Below the pieces are notes generated by a model. The model was not told the DNA's origin and ran no database searches. It saw nothing but the letters and a program-made list of their open reading frames with translations. From Rhizobium leguminosarum (GTDB taxonomy: Bacteria; Pseudomonadota; Alphaproteobacteria; Rhizobiales; Rhizobiaceae), in NCBI RefSeq assembly GCF_017876795.1, contig NZ_JAGIOR010000003.1, positions 124,001-188,000 of the forward strand: a DNA stretch of 64,000 bases, read 5' to 3'. The position numbers and the translations under genes are program-made. Position 1 is the first letter of the stretch; every line of letters begins with the position of its first letter. Positions 53,514 to 61,807 of this stretch are shown here, in pieces.

Positions 53514-53606
53514 ATCTGAGAATCGCACTTCCTCGAATCGCTGTCAAGCATCTTCGGCATCCTTTTGGGTGGCAGACTTCTTTTGCCTTGAGAAAAGGTG
53601 AGGGAC

Positions 53607-54821
53607 ATGGAGCCTCAATATGTATCGACGCCCTTTGGGCGGCGATCGATGACGCTTGGCATGCTGGCAAGCCAGGAAAATGCCAGCAAGGTCGATCCCG
53701 ACGCATCGGTCGACAAGTGGAAGATCTTTCGCGCACTCTGCGAAGCAAAGGACATGGTCGGTGTATCGGACCGTGCGCTCGCCGTTCTCAACGCGCTGTT
53801 GACCTTTTATCCGAAGAACGAGATTGCCGAGGCCAACGGTTTCGTTGTCTTTCCGTCAAACGAGCAACTGTCGCTGCGCACGCATGGCATGGCCGGCACG
53901 ACGCTGCGGCGGAACCTGGCGATGCTGGTGGAGGCCGGCCTGATTATCCGGCGGGATAGCCCGAACGGCAAACGTTTTGCCCGCCGTAACGGCGAGGGCG
54001 GGCTTGGAGAGGCCTTCGGCTTCAGCCTGGCGCCACTCGTCGTGCGCGCTGGCGAGATCGAGGCGCAGGCGGCTCAGGTGCTTGCCGGCAAGCTCGAATG
54101 GAAGCGCCTGCGGGAGCGTCTGACCCTTTGCCGGCGTGACATCGCCAAACTCATCGAGATCGCGCTGGAAGAAGAAATTGCCGGCGAATGGATCGAGATG
54201 CAGAGGCATTTCAATCTTCTCTCGGCAAGCCTGCCGCGGCGTCCGGCGGCCGCCGAAATGGAGAGCTTGCTGACCGATCTCGAAGCTTTCCGCGAAATGA
54301 TCATCAAGACGCTGGAATTGAAGACGAAATCACAAAAAACAGACGCCAATGATGGCCAGAACGGTCAGCACATACATAATTCAAACCCACACCCCTTATC
54401 TGAACTTGAACCAAGCTTCGAACCGAAGCAGGGCGCAAAGCCGGAGGAAGAACCGCAGCCGTGGCGGGAGCCGCCAAAATCCTTCCCGCTTGCCATGGTG
54501 CTGCAGGCCTGCCCGGAGATCGTCGCTTATGGGCCAGGCGGCGGGATCGGCAGTTGGCGGGATCTGATGGCCGCTGCCGTCATCGTCCGCTCGACGCTCG
54601 GCGTCAGCCCCAGCGCCTATCAGCTGGCCTGTGAGGTCATGGGACCGGAGAACGCCGCCACGGTGATCGCCTGCATCCTGGAAAGAGGCGGGCATATCAA
54701 CTCGGCCGGCGGCTATCTGCGAGACCTGACGCGGCGGGCGGAGCGCGGCGAATTCTCGCTCGGGCCGATGCTGATGGCGCTGATGCGGGCAAATGGTCCG
54801 GCAGCGAGGAAAACCGGATGA
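53607..54821 (+). CDS. repC: RepC, replication initiator
   Basis: A 404-residue initiator essential for replicon replication. The N-terminal winged helix part (WKIFRALCEAKDMVGVSDRA, NALLTFYPKNEIAEANGFVV, LSLRTHGMAGTTLRRNLAML) is typical. The AT-rich middle at 54320-54425 (KSQKTDANDGQNGQHIHNSN) probably holds the origin, as known for repABC plasmids. The C-terminal part is conserved among RepC proteins (GPENAATVIACILERGGHIN). The ATG at 53607 follows AAAAGGTGAGGGAC. Expression is expected to be limited by the antisense RNA just upstream. Confidence 0.95.
   Translation: MEPQYVSTPFGRRSMTLGMLASQENASKVDPDASVDKWKIFRALCEAKDMVGVSDRALAVLNALLTFYPKNEIAEANGFVVFPSNEQLSLRTHGMAGTTLRRNLAMLVEAGLIIRRDSPNGKRFARRNGEGGLGEAFGFSLAPLVVRAGEIEAQAAQVLAGKLEWKRLRERLTLCRRDIAKLIEIALEEEIAGEWIEMQRHFNLLSASLPRRPAAAEMESLLTDLEAFREMIIKTLELKTKSQKTDANDGQNGQHIHNSNPHPLSELEPSFEPKQGAKPEEEPQPWREPPKSFPLAMVLQACPEIVAYGPGGGIGSWRDLMAAAVIVRSTLGVSPSAYQLACEVMGPENAATVIACILERGGHINSAGGYLRDLTRRAERGEFSLGPMLMALMRANGPAARKTG
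54320..54425. other. Probable replication origin (oriV) inside repC
   Basis: This part of repC is clearly more AT-rich than its surroundings and encodes a low-complexity linker rich in Asn, Gln, His and Ser. In characterised repABC plasmids the origin lies within repC in such a region. Assignment is by analogy; iterons were not seen. Confidence 0.5.
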
Positions 54822-54999
54822 ATGGGCTGAAACGTTTCGCGCCAGCTGCGACAGCTAGAAGGGAATGCGGCCGGCCGCGCAGGCCAACTAGACCGCTTTC
54901 CCTCCTGGCTTTTGTTGAAAAGCGCCGTTAACCATGTCATAGATGGCGGAAGGAAACATAGGTTTTGCTTCCATTTGTGAAAAACCGTAAAGCTTAACA

Positions 55000-55044
55000 A
55001 TGCGCTACGATATCGACGGTGTGATGCTTCAAACCCTGCTTCCG
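55000..55044 (+). pseudogene. 5' fragment of the DUF1612 gene, cut by IS66 elements
   Basis: ATG at 55000 encodes MRYDIDGVMLQTLLP in 15 codons, then IS66-family element A starts at 55045. Joining it to 59098 (TCC CTT GCT GCC GCG) restores one reading frame: ...QTLLP-SLAAAEDTVARLDER. The flanking TGCTTCCG (55037-55044 and 59090-59097) is the target duplication. So this is the real N-terminus of the gene at 59098-60186. Confidence 0.85.
55037..55044. repeat. Target-site duplication, left copy
   Basis: TGCTTCCG directly before the GTAAGCG end of element A; identical to 59090-59097 on the far side of element B. GCTTCCG recurs between the two elements (57253-57259). Eight bases is the duplication length known for IS66. 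Confidence 0.85.
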
Positions 55045-55159
55045 GTAAGCGGGGCAGATTCGGTGGCAGCGCCCGAAAGCAGGCCGGCGTCCGGTTGCCT
55101 GCTGGCGGGGCTATTGGCATGGTAGCCGTAACGACGAACAGGAGGGTAGGGCACAACGC

Positions 55160-55507
55160 ATGAGGCAGATCGATATCGATAGCCTGGACGAGGCAACTCT
55201 CATCGAACTCAACGCGCGCATCGTCGAGCGTCTGCAGCTTTTGCATCACCAGAGAACCGCGGCAGCCCTGCAGGATATCAGGGTCGGAAGCGGCGTGACG
55301 TTCGAAGGTTCTGGCGGAGTTCCGGTCCGTGGCGTCGTCATCCGCCGCAACAAGAAGACGGTGACGGTGCATGCCGATGATAACCGTCAATGGAATGTAT
55401 CGCCGACATTGCTGAAACCCACCGGTGTCCACGTGCTCGACACCGTCGATCAGATCCAGTCCGACGACGGCAAGGTCGTGTCCTTCCCAAAGCCAGACCG
55501 TCGGTGA
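55160..55507 (+). CDS. Cargo protein of element A (115 aa), unknown function
   Basis: The ATG at 55160 encodes MRQIDIDSLDEATLIELNAR then IVERLQLLHHQRTAAALQD. A beta-rich KOW/SH3-like part follows (RVGSGVTFEGSGGVPVRGVV; RRNKKTVTVHADDNRQWNVS). It lies inside IS66 element A between the left end and the convergent transposase, and is absent from element B. The fold suggests a small nucleic-acid or protein-binding module. I know similar uncharacterised proteins in mobile DNA but no function. Confidence 0.7.
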   Translation: MRQIDIDSLDEATLIELNARIVERLQLLHHQRTAAALQDIRVGSGVTFEGSGGVPVRGVVIRRNKKTVTVHADDNRQWNVSPTLLKPTGVHVLDTVDQIQSDDGKVVSFPKPDRR

Positions 55508-55512
55508 TGCGC

Positions 55513-57186
55513 TCAGGACCTGGCAACGATCATCGTGGCCAATGGGGGAATGGTCGGGTGCGGTGTGCCGATCCCCAGCCGATCGCCGAGATAGTGCCAG
55601 AACGACAGGCCGAGCTTCTGGCAGGTCTTCGAGAGGCCGAGCATGCTGTCGCGCGCCAGCCGCCCGTTGCGACTGACCGTCCCCCCGGAAATCTTCCGCT
55701 TGATGACAAAGCCACGCAGATCTCGCTCCGACGCATTGGTGTGGAGCGGGATCTCGGGCCGCTCCAGAACCAGCAGCAGTTCCGGCTTGCGGCGCCTCAG
55801 CCGAAACAGCAATTTGTCGAGATCGCCATAGCCGGTGCGGATCGAGAAAATCCGATCAAACCGGACCTGAAGACCGTGAGCTGCACGCTGGCTTGGACTT
55901 CGCTGATAATTTTTCAGCTGCTTGTAAAAGAGCCAGATCAGCTCGCGCAGGGTTTCGACGTGTTTTACATGGCGCGGCGTCGCCGGCATCAGCTTGTGCA
56001 GAAGCCGTTCGGCATGGATCCAGCACAGCGCGTGGATGCCGACGCGAAACTGCCCGGCATCGTCGGAGACGATCACTGCGTTTCCGACCAGCCCATGATG
56101 GCGGATGGCACCCCAGATACCGGCCTCGGCGAACGGCCGGAGCGTCTCCGTGTCGAAGATGTCGATGCCATGTTCAGCCAGATACGCGAGAAACGGGACC
56201 TGATTGGCAAACCGCCGCGGCTCGCGTGTCTTCAACCGCGCCAGAAGGGCAGGGTCTACCTGTCGGTCTTCCAACAAGGTGAACGCAGCATCGTTGAGAA
56301 CATAGTCCCGATAGTTGCCACGCAGCAGGGCGAGAAAGTTCAGCCGCGACTTGGATGGCGCCGTGCGAAAGGCAGTGAAATGCTCACCGCCGATATGCGT
56401 CGTATAAAAATTGCGGTTGGCATGACGGGCACCGGTGTCGTCAACGGTCACATAGGGAGCCGAGACGAGGCCGGCATGCAGCACGGCTGCATCCTCCGCA
56501 TGAAAGCCGTCCAGCAGCTCTGTCAGGAACCGCACCACCTGGCGTTTGGAGATCTCCACACCGACGTCGTTGAGCAACGTCGTCATTCGCTGCGTCGTGA
56601 CCTGGCCATGCGCATGCAGCATCAGACAAAACCGCCGCAGATTGGCCCCAAAGCCACCTCGTATCCCCGCAGGCAGCGGCGCGATGATGGTGTCTCCCTC
56701 CGGCGTCACCCAGCATTCCCGGCGATAGCGCACCACCTCGACCCGCAACACCAGATCCCGCACGTAGCAGTCCTTGTAGCCCTTGAAGCGCGAGCCCGTC
56801 GGCACACGGGCAGGCAGCAGCTCTTCACGCGTCACCCGCTTCGTATCATTCTTCGGCCCTCGCGGGCGAGGCGCCGGATCCTTGCCGGTGAGCGTCTTGT
56901 CACCCGTTGCTTTCTCCATTCCCGACGGCCTGAACGGCGGGCGGGGCGGCAGGTTTTTAAGCCGCGCAATCTCGTCGCGCAGAAGCTGGTTGTCGATCTT
57001 CAGCCTGGTGTTCTCGATCCTGAGTTGGTCGCTCTCATCCCGAAGCCTTTGGTTCTCAGCTTCGAGCTTCTCAATCCGGGCTTCTGCCCGATCAGCCCGC
57101 TCCACCAAACCGGTCACGAGTTCTCGCAGCGCCTTCAGCGACAGCGTGTCGGCATGCTCGGCCATGGGCAGGCGGCGCTTCGTCAT
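55513..57186 (-). CDS. IS66-family transposase, element A
   Basis: A 557-residue single transposase (ISBst12-like subgroup of IS66, which lacks separate tnpA and tnpB). It has an N-terminal coiled coil (RIEKLEAENQRLRDESDQLR), the segment LPPRPPFRPSGM, and core YVTVDDTGARHANRNF with the first Asp, SKSRLNFLALLRGNY, HHGLVGNAVIVSDDAGQFRV with the second Asp, HALCWIHAERLLHK, and NASERDLRGFVIKRKISGG with the Glu. It shares most residues with the element B transposase. Its start codon region and ribosome site are intact. Confidence 0.92.
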   Translation of the reverse strand: MTKRRLPMAEHADTLSLKALRELVTGLVERADRAEARIEKLEAENQRLRDESDQLRIENTRLKIDNQLLRDEIARLKNLPPRPPFRPSGMEKATGDKTLTGKDPAPRPRGPKNDTKRVTREELLPARVPTGSRFKGYKDCYVRDLVLRVEVVRYRRECWVTPEGDTIIAPLPAGIRGGFGANLRRFCLMLHAHGQVTTQRMTTLLNDVGVEISKRQVVRFLTELLDGFHAEDAAVLHAGLVSAPYVTVDDTGARHANRNFYTTHIGGEHFTAFRTAPSKSRLNFLALLRGNYRDYVLNDAAFTLLEDRQVDPALLARLKTREPRRFANQVPFLAYLAEHGIDIFDTETLRPFAEAGIWGAIRHHGLVGNAVIVSDDAGQFRVGIHALCWIHAERLLHKLMPATPRHVKHVETLRELIWLFYKQLKNYQRSPSQRAAHGLQVRFDRIFSIRTGYGDLDKLLFRLRRRKPELLLVLERPEIPLHTNASERDLRGFVIKRKISGGTVSRNGRLARDSMLGLSKTCQKLGLSFWHYLGDRLGIGTPHPTIPPLATMIVARS

Positions 57187-57260
57187 GAAAGAAGAATCTC
57201 ATGATTTGCAGAAAACAGGAATCCCTGATGCCACCGGATTTGCTCCAGGTACGCTTCCGG

Positions 57261-59089
57261 GTAAGCGGGGCACATTTGGTGGCGGTGTTGAGAAAATCAG
57301 CGTGCCACAGCGGCTGGCGTGCTGGCACTGAAGGAACCCGTGGCCTTCAAGAGCGTGCTGCAACCAGGGAGGCAAGCGGCTCAATAGGATGATCTTTGTG
57401 ACCGATCCCCAACCGATCGCCGAGATAGTGCCAGAACGACAGGCCGAGCTTTTGGCAGGTCTTCATCAGGCCGAGCATGCTGTCACGCGCCTGCCGACCG
57501 TTGCGACTGACCGTGCCGCCGGAGATCTTTCGCTTGATGACAAATCCGCGCAGATCTCTTTCCGACGCATTGGTATGGAGCGGGGTTTCAGGCCGCTCCA
57601 GAACCCGCAGCAGCTCCGCCTTGCGGCGGCTCAGCCGAAACAGCAGTTTGTCGAGATCGTCATAACCGGTGCGGAGGGAAAAAATCCGATCGAACCGGGC
57701 CTGAATGCCTTGGGCTGCACGGGGATCAGGTCTTCGCTGATAGGCTTTCAGGGCCTTGTAAAAGCGCCAGATGAGATCCCGCAGGGTTTCTACATGCCGT
57801 ACTTGGCCGGGTGTCGCCGGCATCAGTTTGTGCAGCAAACGTTCGGCGTGGACCCAGCACAGCGCATGGGTGCCGACGCGGAACTGTCCGGCATCATCGG
57901 ACACAATCACCGCATTGCCGACCAGACCATGATGGCGGATGGCGCCCCAGATGCCGGCCTCGGCAAACGGGCGGATTATTTCTTTGTCGAAGATGTCGAT
58001 ACCATTGGCGGCCAGATACTCGAGAAACGGAACCTGATTGGCAAACCGCCGCGGTTGACGTGTCTTCAACCGCGCCAGAAGGGCGGGGTCCACCTGACGG
58101 TCTTCCAGAAAGGTGAAGGCGGCATCGTTGAGAACATAGTCCTGATAATTGCCGCGCAGCAGGGCCAGAAAGTTCAGCCGCGACTTCGACGGCGCCGTGC
58201 GGAAGGCAGTGAAGTGTTCGCCTCCGATCTGTGTCGTATGGAAATTGCGGTTGGCATGACGGGCGCCAGTGTCGTCGACCGTGACAAAGGGAGCCGAGAC
58301 CAGGCCCGCATGCAGCACGGCGGCATCCTCGGCATGAAAGCCATCCAGCCGCTGCGTCAAAAACCGGATGACCTGGCGTTTGGAAATCTCGACACCGACA
58401 TCGTTCAGCAAGGTCGTCAATCGCTGCGTTGTGACCTGCCCATGGCTATGAAGCATCAGGCAGAAGCGACGCAGACTGGCGCCGTAGCCGCCCTTTATAC
58501 CTGCTGGCAGCGGCGCAATGATCGTGCGTCCTTCCGGTGTCACCCAGCATTCGCGGCGATAGCGCACCACTTCGGCCCGCACAACCAGATCCCGGACCAC
58601 GCAATCCTTGTAGCCCCTGAAGCGCGATCCAGGTGGAACGCTGGCAGGCAGCACCTCTTCGCGCGTGGCGCTCCCCGTGTCGCCCTTCGGCCCGCGACGC
58701 CGCGCAGGCTTTCGGCTGCCGGCAACCGCCTTGTCGTCGCTCGTTGCCTGGTCCATACCCGATGGCCTGAACGGTGGGCGTGGAGGCAGGTTTTTAAGCC
58801 GCGCAATCTCATCGCGCAGAAGCTGGTTGTCGACCTTCAGCCGCGTGTTCTCTACCCTGAGCAGGTCGTTTTCTTCTCGAAGCTTTCGGTTGTCAGCCTC
58901 AAGCGCCTCAATCCGGATTTCCGCCCGATCAGCCCGCTCCACCAGACCCGTCACGAGCTCGCGCAACGCCTTCAGCGACAGCGTATCAGCATGCTCGGCC
59001 ATGGGGAGGCGGCGCTTCGTCATAAAGGAAGTGAATCATGATTTACAAAAAATCGGAATCCCCCCTGCCACCAGATCTGCTCCAGTTAC
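57261..59089 (-). mobile_element. IS66-family element B (single-transposase type)
   Basis: Left end GTAAGCGGGGCACATTTGG (57261) and right end AGATCTGCTCCAGTTAC (to 59089) are inverted repeats of the same type as element A. About 1.83 kb, with only the transposase. The right end borders the duplicated target TGCTTCCG and the remainder of the DUF1612 gene. Confidence 0.85.
57347..59023 (-). CDS. IS66-family transposase, element B
   Basis: A 558-residue homologue of the element A transposase with the same motif order: RIEALEADNRKLREENDLLR coiled coil, FVTVDDTGARHANRNF, SKSRLNFLALLRGNYQ, HGLVGNAVIVSDDAGQFRV, CWVHAERLLHK, NASERDLRGFVIKRKISGG. The first about 35 residues of both proteins are the same, while the sequences differ at scattered positions further on, so the two elements are related but not recent copies. 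The start at 59023 is ATG. Confidence 0.92.
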   Translation of the reverse strand: MTKRRLPMAEHADTLSLKALRELVTGLVERADRAEIRIEALEADNRKLREENDLLRVENTRLKVDNQLLRDEIARLKNLPPRPPFRPSGMDQATSDDKAVAGSRKPARRRGPKGDTGSATREEVLPASVPPGSRFRGYKDCVVRDLVVRAEVVRYRRECWVTPEGRTIIAPLPAGIKGGYGASLRRFCLMLHSHGQVTTQRLTTLLNDVGVEISKRQVIRFLTQRLDGFHAEDAAVLHAGLVSAPFVTVDDTGARHANRNFHTTQIGGEHFTAFRTAPSKSRLNFLALLRGNYQDYVLNDAAFTFLEDRQVDPALLARLKTRQPRRFANQVPFLEYLAANGIDIFDKEIIRPFAEAGIWGAIRHHGLVGNAVIVSDDAGQFRVGTHALCWVHAERLLHKLMPATPGQVRHVETLRDLIWRFYKALKAYQRRPDPRAAQGIQARFDRIFSLRTGYDDLDKLLFRLSRRKAELLRVLERPETPLHTNASERDLRGFVIKRKISGGTVSRNGRQARDSMLGLMKTCQKLGLSFWHYLGDRLGIGHKDHPIEPLASLVAARS

Positions 59090-60186
59090 TGCTTCCGTCC
59101 CTTGCTGCCGCGGAGGACACGGTGGCACGCCTGGATGAGCGGGTGTTGCGCGCGCCGGTCGGTGAGGGCTTTGCCGAACGCAGTCATTTCTTCGACGCCG
59201 CCGGCGCGCTCTGGGTGGCCGGCGAACTCGTGCATGTCGAGGATCTGGTTTTGCACGATGCGCATATGGATAGCCGGGCACCCAGCCACGAGCTGACGAT
59301 CGCTCACTCGGTGCTGCGGGCACGTCGGCGCATATGGACCGGCGAACCGGCCTGGGCGCTGGGAGCCGCGGGACTTGCGACGCTGACCGCGACGCTCGGG
59401 GAAGGGGAGGGGAAAGCGCCGGAGGTAAACAGCCTCGCCGTTCCGCTCGAGACCGAAGAAGAGGGCGGCGATGAGGACGAGCCGCTCGCTGCCGAGATGG
59501 CCGAGATCGATGCGCTTCTTGCCCGCTCGCAGAAGCTGCTCGACATCCATTCAGGCAAGGTGCCGGCAAGCGAGACGGGCGGCGCTGCCCCGGCACGGCG
59601 CAATGATGATCCCCTCGGCTTGCTAGGTGATGACGAATGGGACGAGGAGCAGCGGCTTGCGGAGTGGCGGAGCCTGCAGCCCTTGGCCGATAGCCTACCG
59701 CCTGTTCTCGGCGCCATCATTCTTTTCGAAGCCTGGGAGAGGATCGAGCCATTGCGGCGTCAGCACTGGCTCGGCGGTCTTCTGGTTGCGAGCCATCTGC
59801 GCGCCCGCGGCAAGGTCACCTCGCACCTCTTCTCTTTTTACGGTGGGCTGAAGCTGGTGCGCCATGAACGGCGCCGGGCGCGCGACCGGGCCACGCGGCT
59901 GCAGGCCTTCCTGGAGGCGATGCATCTGGGTGCTGCGGCCGGGCTGAAGGAACTCGACCGGTTGTCGCTCGCCCGTACACAGATGGAGCTGCGCTTTCGT
60001 GGCCGTCGTTCGAACAGCAGCCTGCCGGACCTTGCCGACTTCATCCTGTCGCGGCCGATGGTCTCGGCGGCGATGGTTGCCCGCCATCTGCGCATCACGC
60101 CACGCGGCGCTCTGAACCTCGTCAACGAGATCGGTATTCGTGAAATCACCGGCCGCGGCCGCTACCGCGCCTGGGGCATCATCTGA
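59038..60186 (+). CDS. DUF1612 / helix-turn-helix protein, restarted from an IS66 end
   Basis: The native gene continues from 59098 (SLAAAEDTVARLDERVLRAP). Motifs are HFFDAAGALWVAGELVHVED, LVLHDAHMDSRAPSHELT, then an acidic linker (EEGGDEDEPLAAEMAE) and a C-terminal winged helix (MVSAAMVARHLRITPRGALN, EITGRGRYRAWGII), the pattern of rhizobial DUF1612 proteins of unknown role. Its original first 15 codons lie at 55000-55044. A new ATG at 59038, inside element B and preceded by AAGGAAGTGAATC, opens 20 codons that fuse in frame to the gene, so a nearly full-length protein could still be made. Confidence 0.8.
   Translation: MIYKKSESPLPPDLLQLLLPSLAAAEDTVARLDERVLRAPVGEGFAERSHFFDAAGALWVAGELVHVEDLVLHDAHMDSRAPSHELTIAHSVLRARRRIWTGEPAWALGAAGLATLTATLGEGEGKAPEVNSLAVPLETEEEGGDEDEPLAAEMAEIDALLARSQKLLDIHSGKVPASETGGAAPARRNDDPLGLLGDDEWDEEQRLAEWRSLQPLADSLPPVLGAIILFEAWERIEPLRRQHWLGGLLVASHLRARGKVTSHLFSFYGGLKLVRHERRRARDRATRLQAFLEAMHLGAAAGLKELDRLSLARTQMELRFRGRRSNSSLPDLADFILSRPMVSAAMVARHLRITPRGALNLVNEIGIREITGRGRYRAWGII
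59090..59097. repeat. Target-site duplication, right copy
   Basis: TGCTTCCG immediately after the right end of element B, matching 55037-55044 exactly. Confidence 0.85.
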
Positions 60187-60195
60187 AAATAAGAA

Positions 60196-60225
60196 CGGCC
60201 GGGCGTTGGCCCGGCCGCTCCTTTT
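60196..60225 (+). terminator. Terminator after the DUF1612 gene
   Basis: CGGCCGGGC and GCCCGGCCG pair perfectly around GTTG and are followed by CTCCTTTT on the plus strand, 10 bases after the stop codon. Confidence 0.8.
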
Positions 60226-60236
60226 AAGTTGAACAC

Positions 60237-60271
60237 CCGGTCTGCCATCCTGTCACAGAGTGCAGACCGGG
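60237..60271 (-). terminator. Hairpin downstream of the Bax-inhibitor gene
   Basis: CCCGGTCTGC and GCAGACCGGG pair around a 15-base loop between two convergent genes. No T-run follows on the minus strand, so termination is likely but not proven. Confidence 0.45.
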
Positions 60272-60308
60272 CGCTCTTGCGCTTCCTTTGCCCCCAGAAG
60301 CGCGATCC

Positions 60309-61019
60309 TTATTCCCGCTCGCCCGTGAAGTTGAGCAGAAGCTGGAAGATGTTGACGAAGTTCAGGTAGAGCGAGAGTGCGCCGAAGACGGCAAGCTTCT
60401 GGTTCGATTCCTGATCGAAGTTTTCCGAATATTGTTCCTTGATGTTCTGCGTGTCGTAGGCGGTGAGGCCGACGAAGACGACGATGCCGATCACCGAGAT
60501 GGCGAACTGCAGCGCGCTCGAACCCAGGAAGATGTTGACGACGCTGGCGATGATAACACCGAACAGGCCCATCATCAGGAACGAGCCCATGCGCGACAGG
60601 TCACGCTTGGTCGCATAGCCGTAGAGGCTGGTGGCGCCGAACATCGTGGCGGTGATGAAGAAGGTCCGCGCGATGCTCATCCCGGTGAACACCAGGAAGA
60701 CGGAGGCAAGCGACAGGCCCATCACGGCGCAGAAGGCCCAGAAGGTGATCTGCGCGGTGCTGGCCGACATCGTCTGGATGCGGAACGAGAAGAAGAACAC
60801 GAAGGCGAGCGGCGCCAGCATCACCACCCACTTCAGCGGCGAGCCGAAGATCGGCACGTAAAGGGCCGGCGTCGAGCCGACGACGAAGGCAACGAGGCCG
60901 GTTATGACGAGGCCAAGAGCCATGTAATTGTAGACGCGCAACATATGCTGGCGCAGGCCTTCGTCGAAGACGGCCTGGGTGCCGGCCACGGCGCCGTAGC
61001 GGGGATTGATCGGGTTCAT
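60309..61019 (-). CDS. Bax inhibitor-1 / YccA family membrane protein
   Basis: A 236-residue integral membrane protein with about seven hydrophobic segments. It starts MNPINPRYGAVAGTQAVFDE and has the family's YNYMALGLVITGLVAFVVG, ITATMFGATSLYGYATKRDL, GLTAYDTQNIKEQYSEN and FGALSLYLNFVNIFQLLL. The conserved Asp in TAYDTQNIK is the pH-sensing residue of the fold. Role in bacteria is unclear (calcium or proton leak, quality control). The ATG at 61019 has CGAGGAGATCAGC upstream; an upstream extension is unlike the family. Confidence 0.92.
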   Translation of the reverse strand: MNPINPRYGAVAGTQAVFDEGLRQHMLRVYNYMALGLVITGLVAFVVGSTPALYVPIFGSPLKWVVMLAPLAFVFFFSFRIQTMSASTAQITFWAFCAVMGLSLASVFLVFTGMSIARTFFITATMFGATSLYGYATKRDLSRMGSFLMMGLFGVIIASVVNIFLGSSALQFAISVIGIVVFVGLTAYDTQNIKEQYSENFDQESNQKLAVFGALSLYLNFVNIFQLLLNFTGERE

Positions 61020-61039
61020 GCTGATCTCCTCGGTTTGAT

Positions 61040-61807
61040 CTAATAGAGCGAGCGGGCGAGCCGTTCGGCCGCCTGATCGAGATTGAGACCGCTTTCGTCG
61101 GCGATCAGCGCATAGGCGACCTCGCCGATCTGCCAATAGGCGGCTTCTGCTTTTTCCAATGCGAGATGGCTGACCGGCTTGACCTCGAAGGCGCCTGGAC
61201 GGACGGCGAAAAGCGACAGCCGCTTTCCATCCGGCACCTCGATCGCCATCTCGACGCTGGGGCCGAATTCGGACGGGAAGATCTGCACGTCCGCGACCTT
61301 CCAGTCCTTCGGCAGTTCAGGCATCACGATCGCGGTGGCGGCGCGAATATCGTCAGCGCGATAGGTTGCCGGCGTCTGCGCCGGCATCGATTGGCGCAGT
61401 GTCGCGGTCTGATAAGCGCGGACGGCATCCTCGACATAGGCGGGCGCCGGCACGGAGGCCGATACCTCGGTTGCCGAGAAAGCGCTGAAGGAATTGTGCG
61501 CCACCCAGCCGGCGGTCACCAGGATACCGACAGCGGCAACGCGCTGCATGGAATGGAAGATGCGGCCATAGGAAAGGCCACGTTCCAGCCGGCGGGCGGC
61601 GTCGCGGGTCTCGGGGCGGCCGAAGGCACTTTCGCCGGCAAGCGCCAAGCGCAGCTCACCCTTCACGCTGAGGTCGGCCATGACCTTGGCGGCAATCGCC
61701 GGGTGGTCGGAAAGATAAGATTCCACCTGGATGCGGCGGGCGACATCGAGCTCCCCATCCACATAGGCGTCGAGATCGGCATCGAGGATCGGATCAATTG
61801 CTTTCAT
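61040..61807 (-). CDS. Anti-sigma factor (membrane-bound)
   Basis: A 255-residue protein: an N-terminal cytoplasmic zinc-less anti-sigma domain (LDADLDAYVDGELDVARRIQ, ESYLSDHPAIAAKVMADLS), one membrane segment (about residues 90-105, VAAVGILVTAGWVAHNSF) and a periplasmic domain (LPKDWKVADVQIFPSEFGPS, SLFAVRPGAFEVKPVSHLAL). It overlaps the sigma gene by 14 bases, the usual arrangement for coupled sigma/anti-sigma pairs. It should hold the sigma factor inactive until a periplasmic signal arrives. Confidence 0.88.
   Translation of the reverse strand: MKAIDPILDADLDAYVDGELDVARRIQVESYLSDHPAIAAKVMADLSVKGELRLALAGESAFGRPETRDAARRLERGLSYGRIFHSMQRVAAVGILVTAGWVAHNSFSAFSATEVSASVPAPAYVEDAVRAYQTATLRQSMPAQTPATYRADDIRAATAIVMPELPKDWKVADVQIFPSEFGPSVEMAIEVPDGKRLSLFAVRPGAFEVKPVSHLALEKAEAAYWQIGEVAYALIADESGLNLDQAAERLARSLY

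Larger units (their letters stand above)
55045..57252 (-). mobile_element. IS66-family element A (single-transposase type) with cargo gene
   Basis: Left end GTAAGCGGGGCAGATTCGG (55045) and right end GGATTTGCTCCAGGTAC (to 57252) are imperfect inverted repeats. It contains a minus-strand transposase and, unlike element B, a plus-strand 115-codon gene. It is followed after 8 bases by element B. Length is about 2.2 kb. Confidence 0.85.

Noticed and set aside
57389..59041. 550-codon plus-strand frame opposite the element B transposase (and a 604-codon one at 55390-57204)
   Set aside because: Both run antisense to well-defined IS66 transposases and match each other only because the transposases do.
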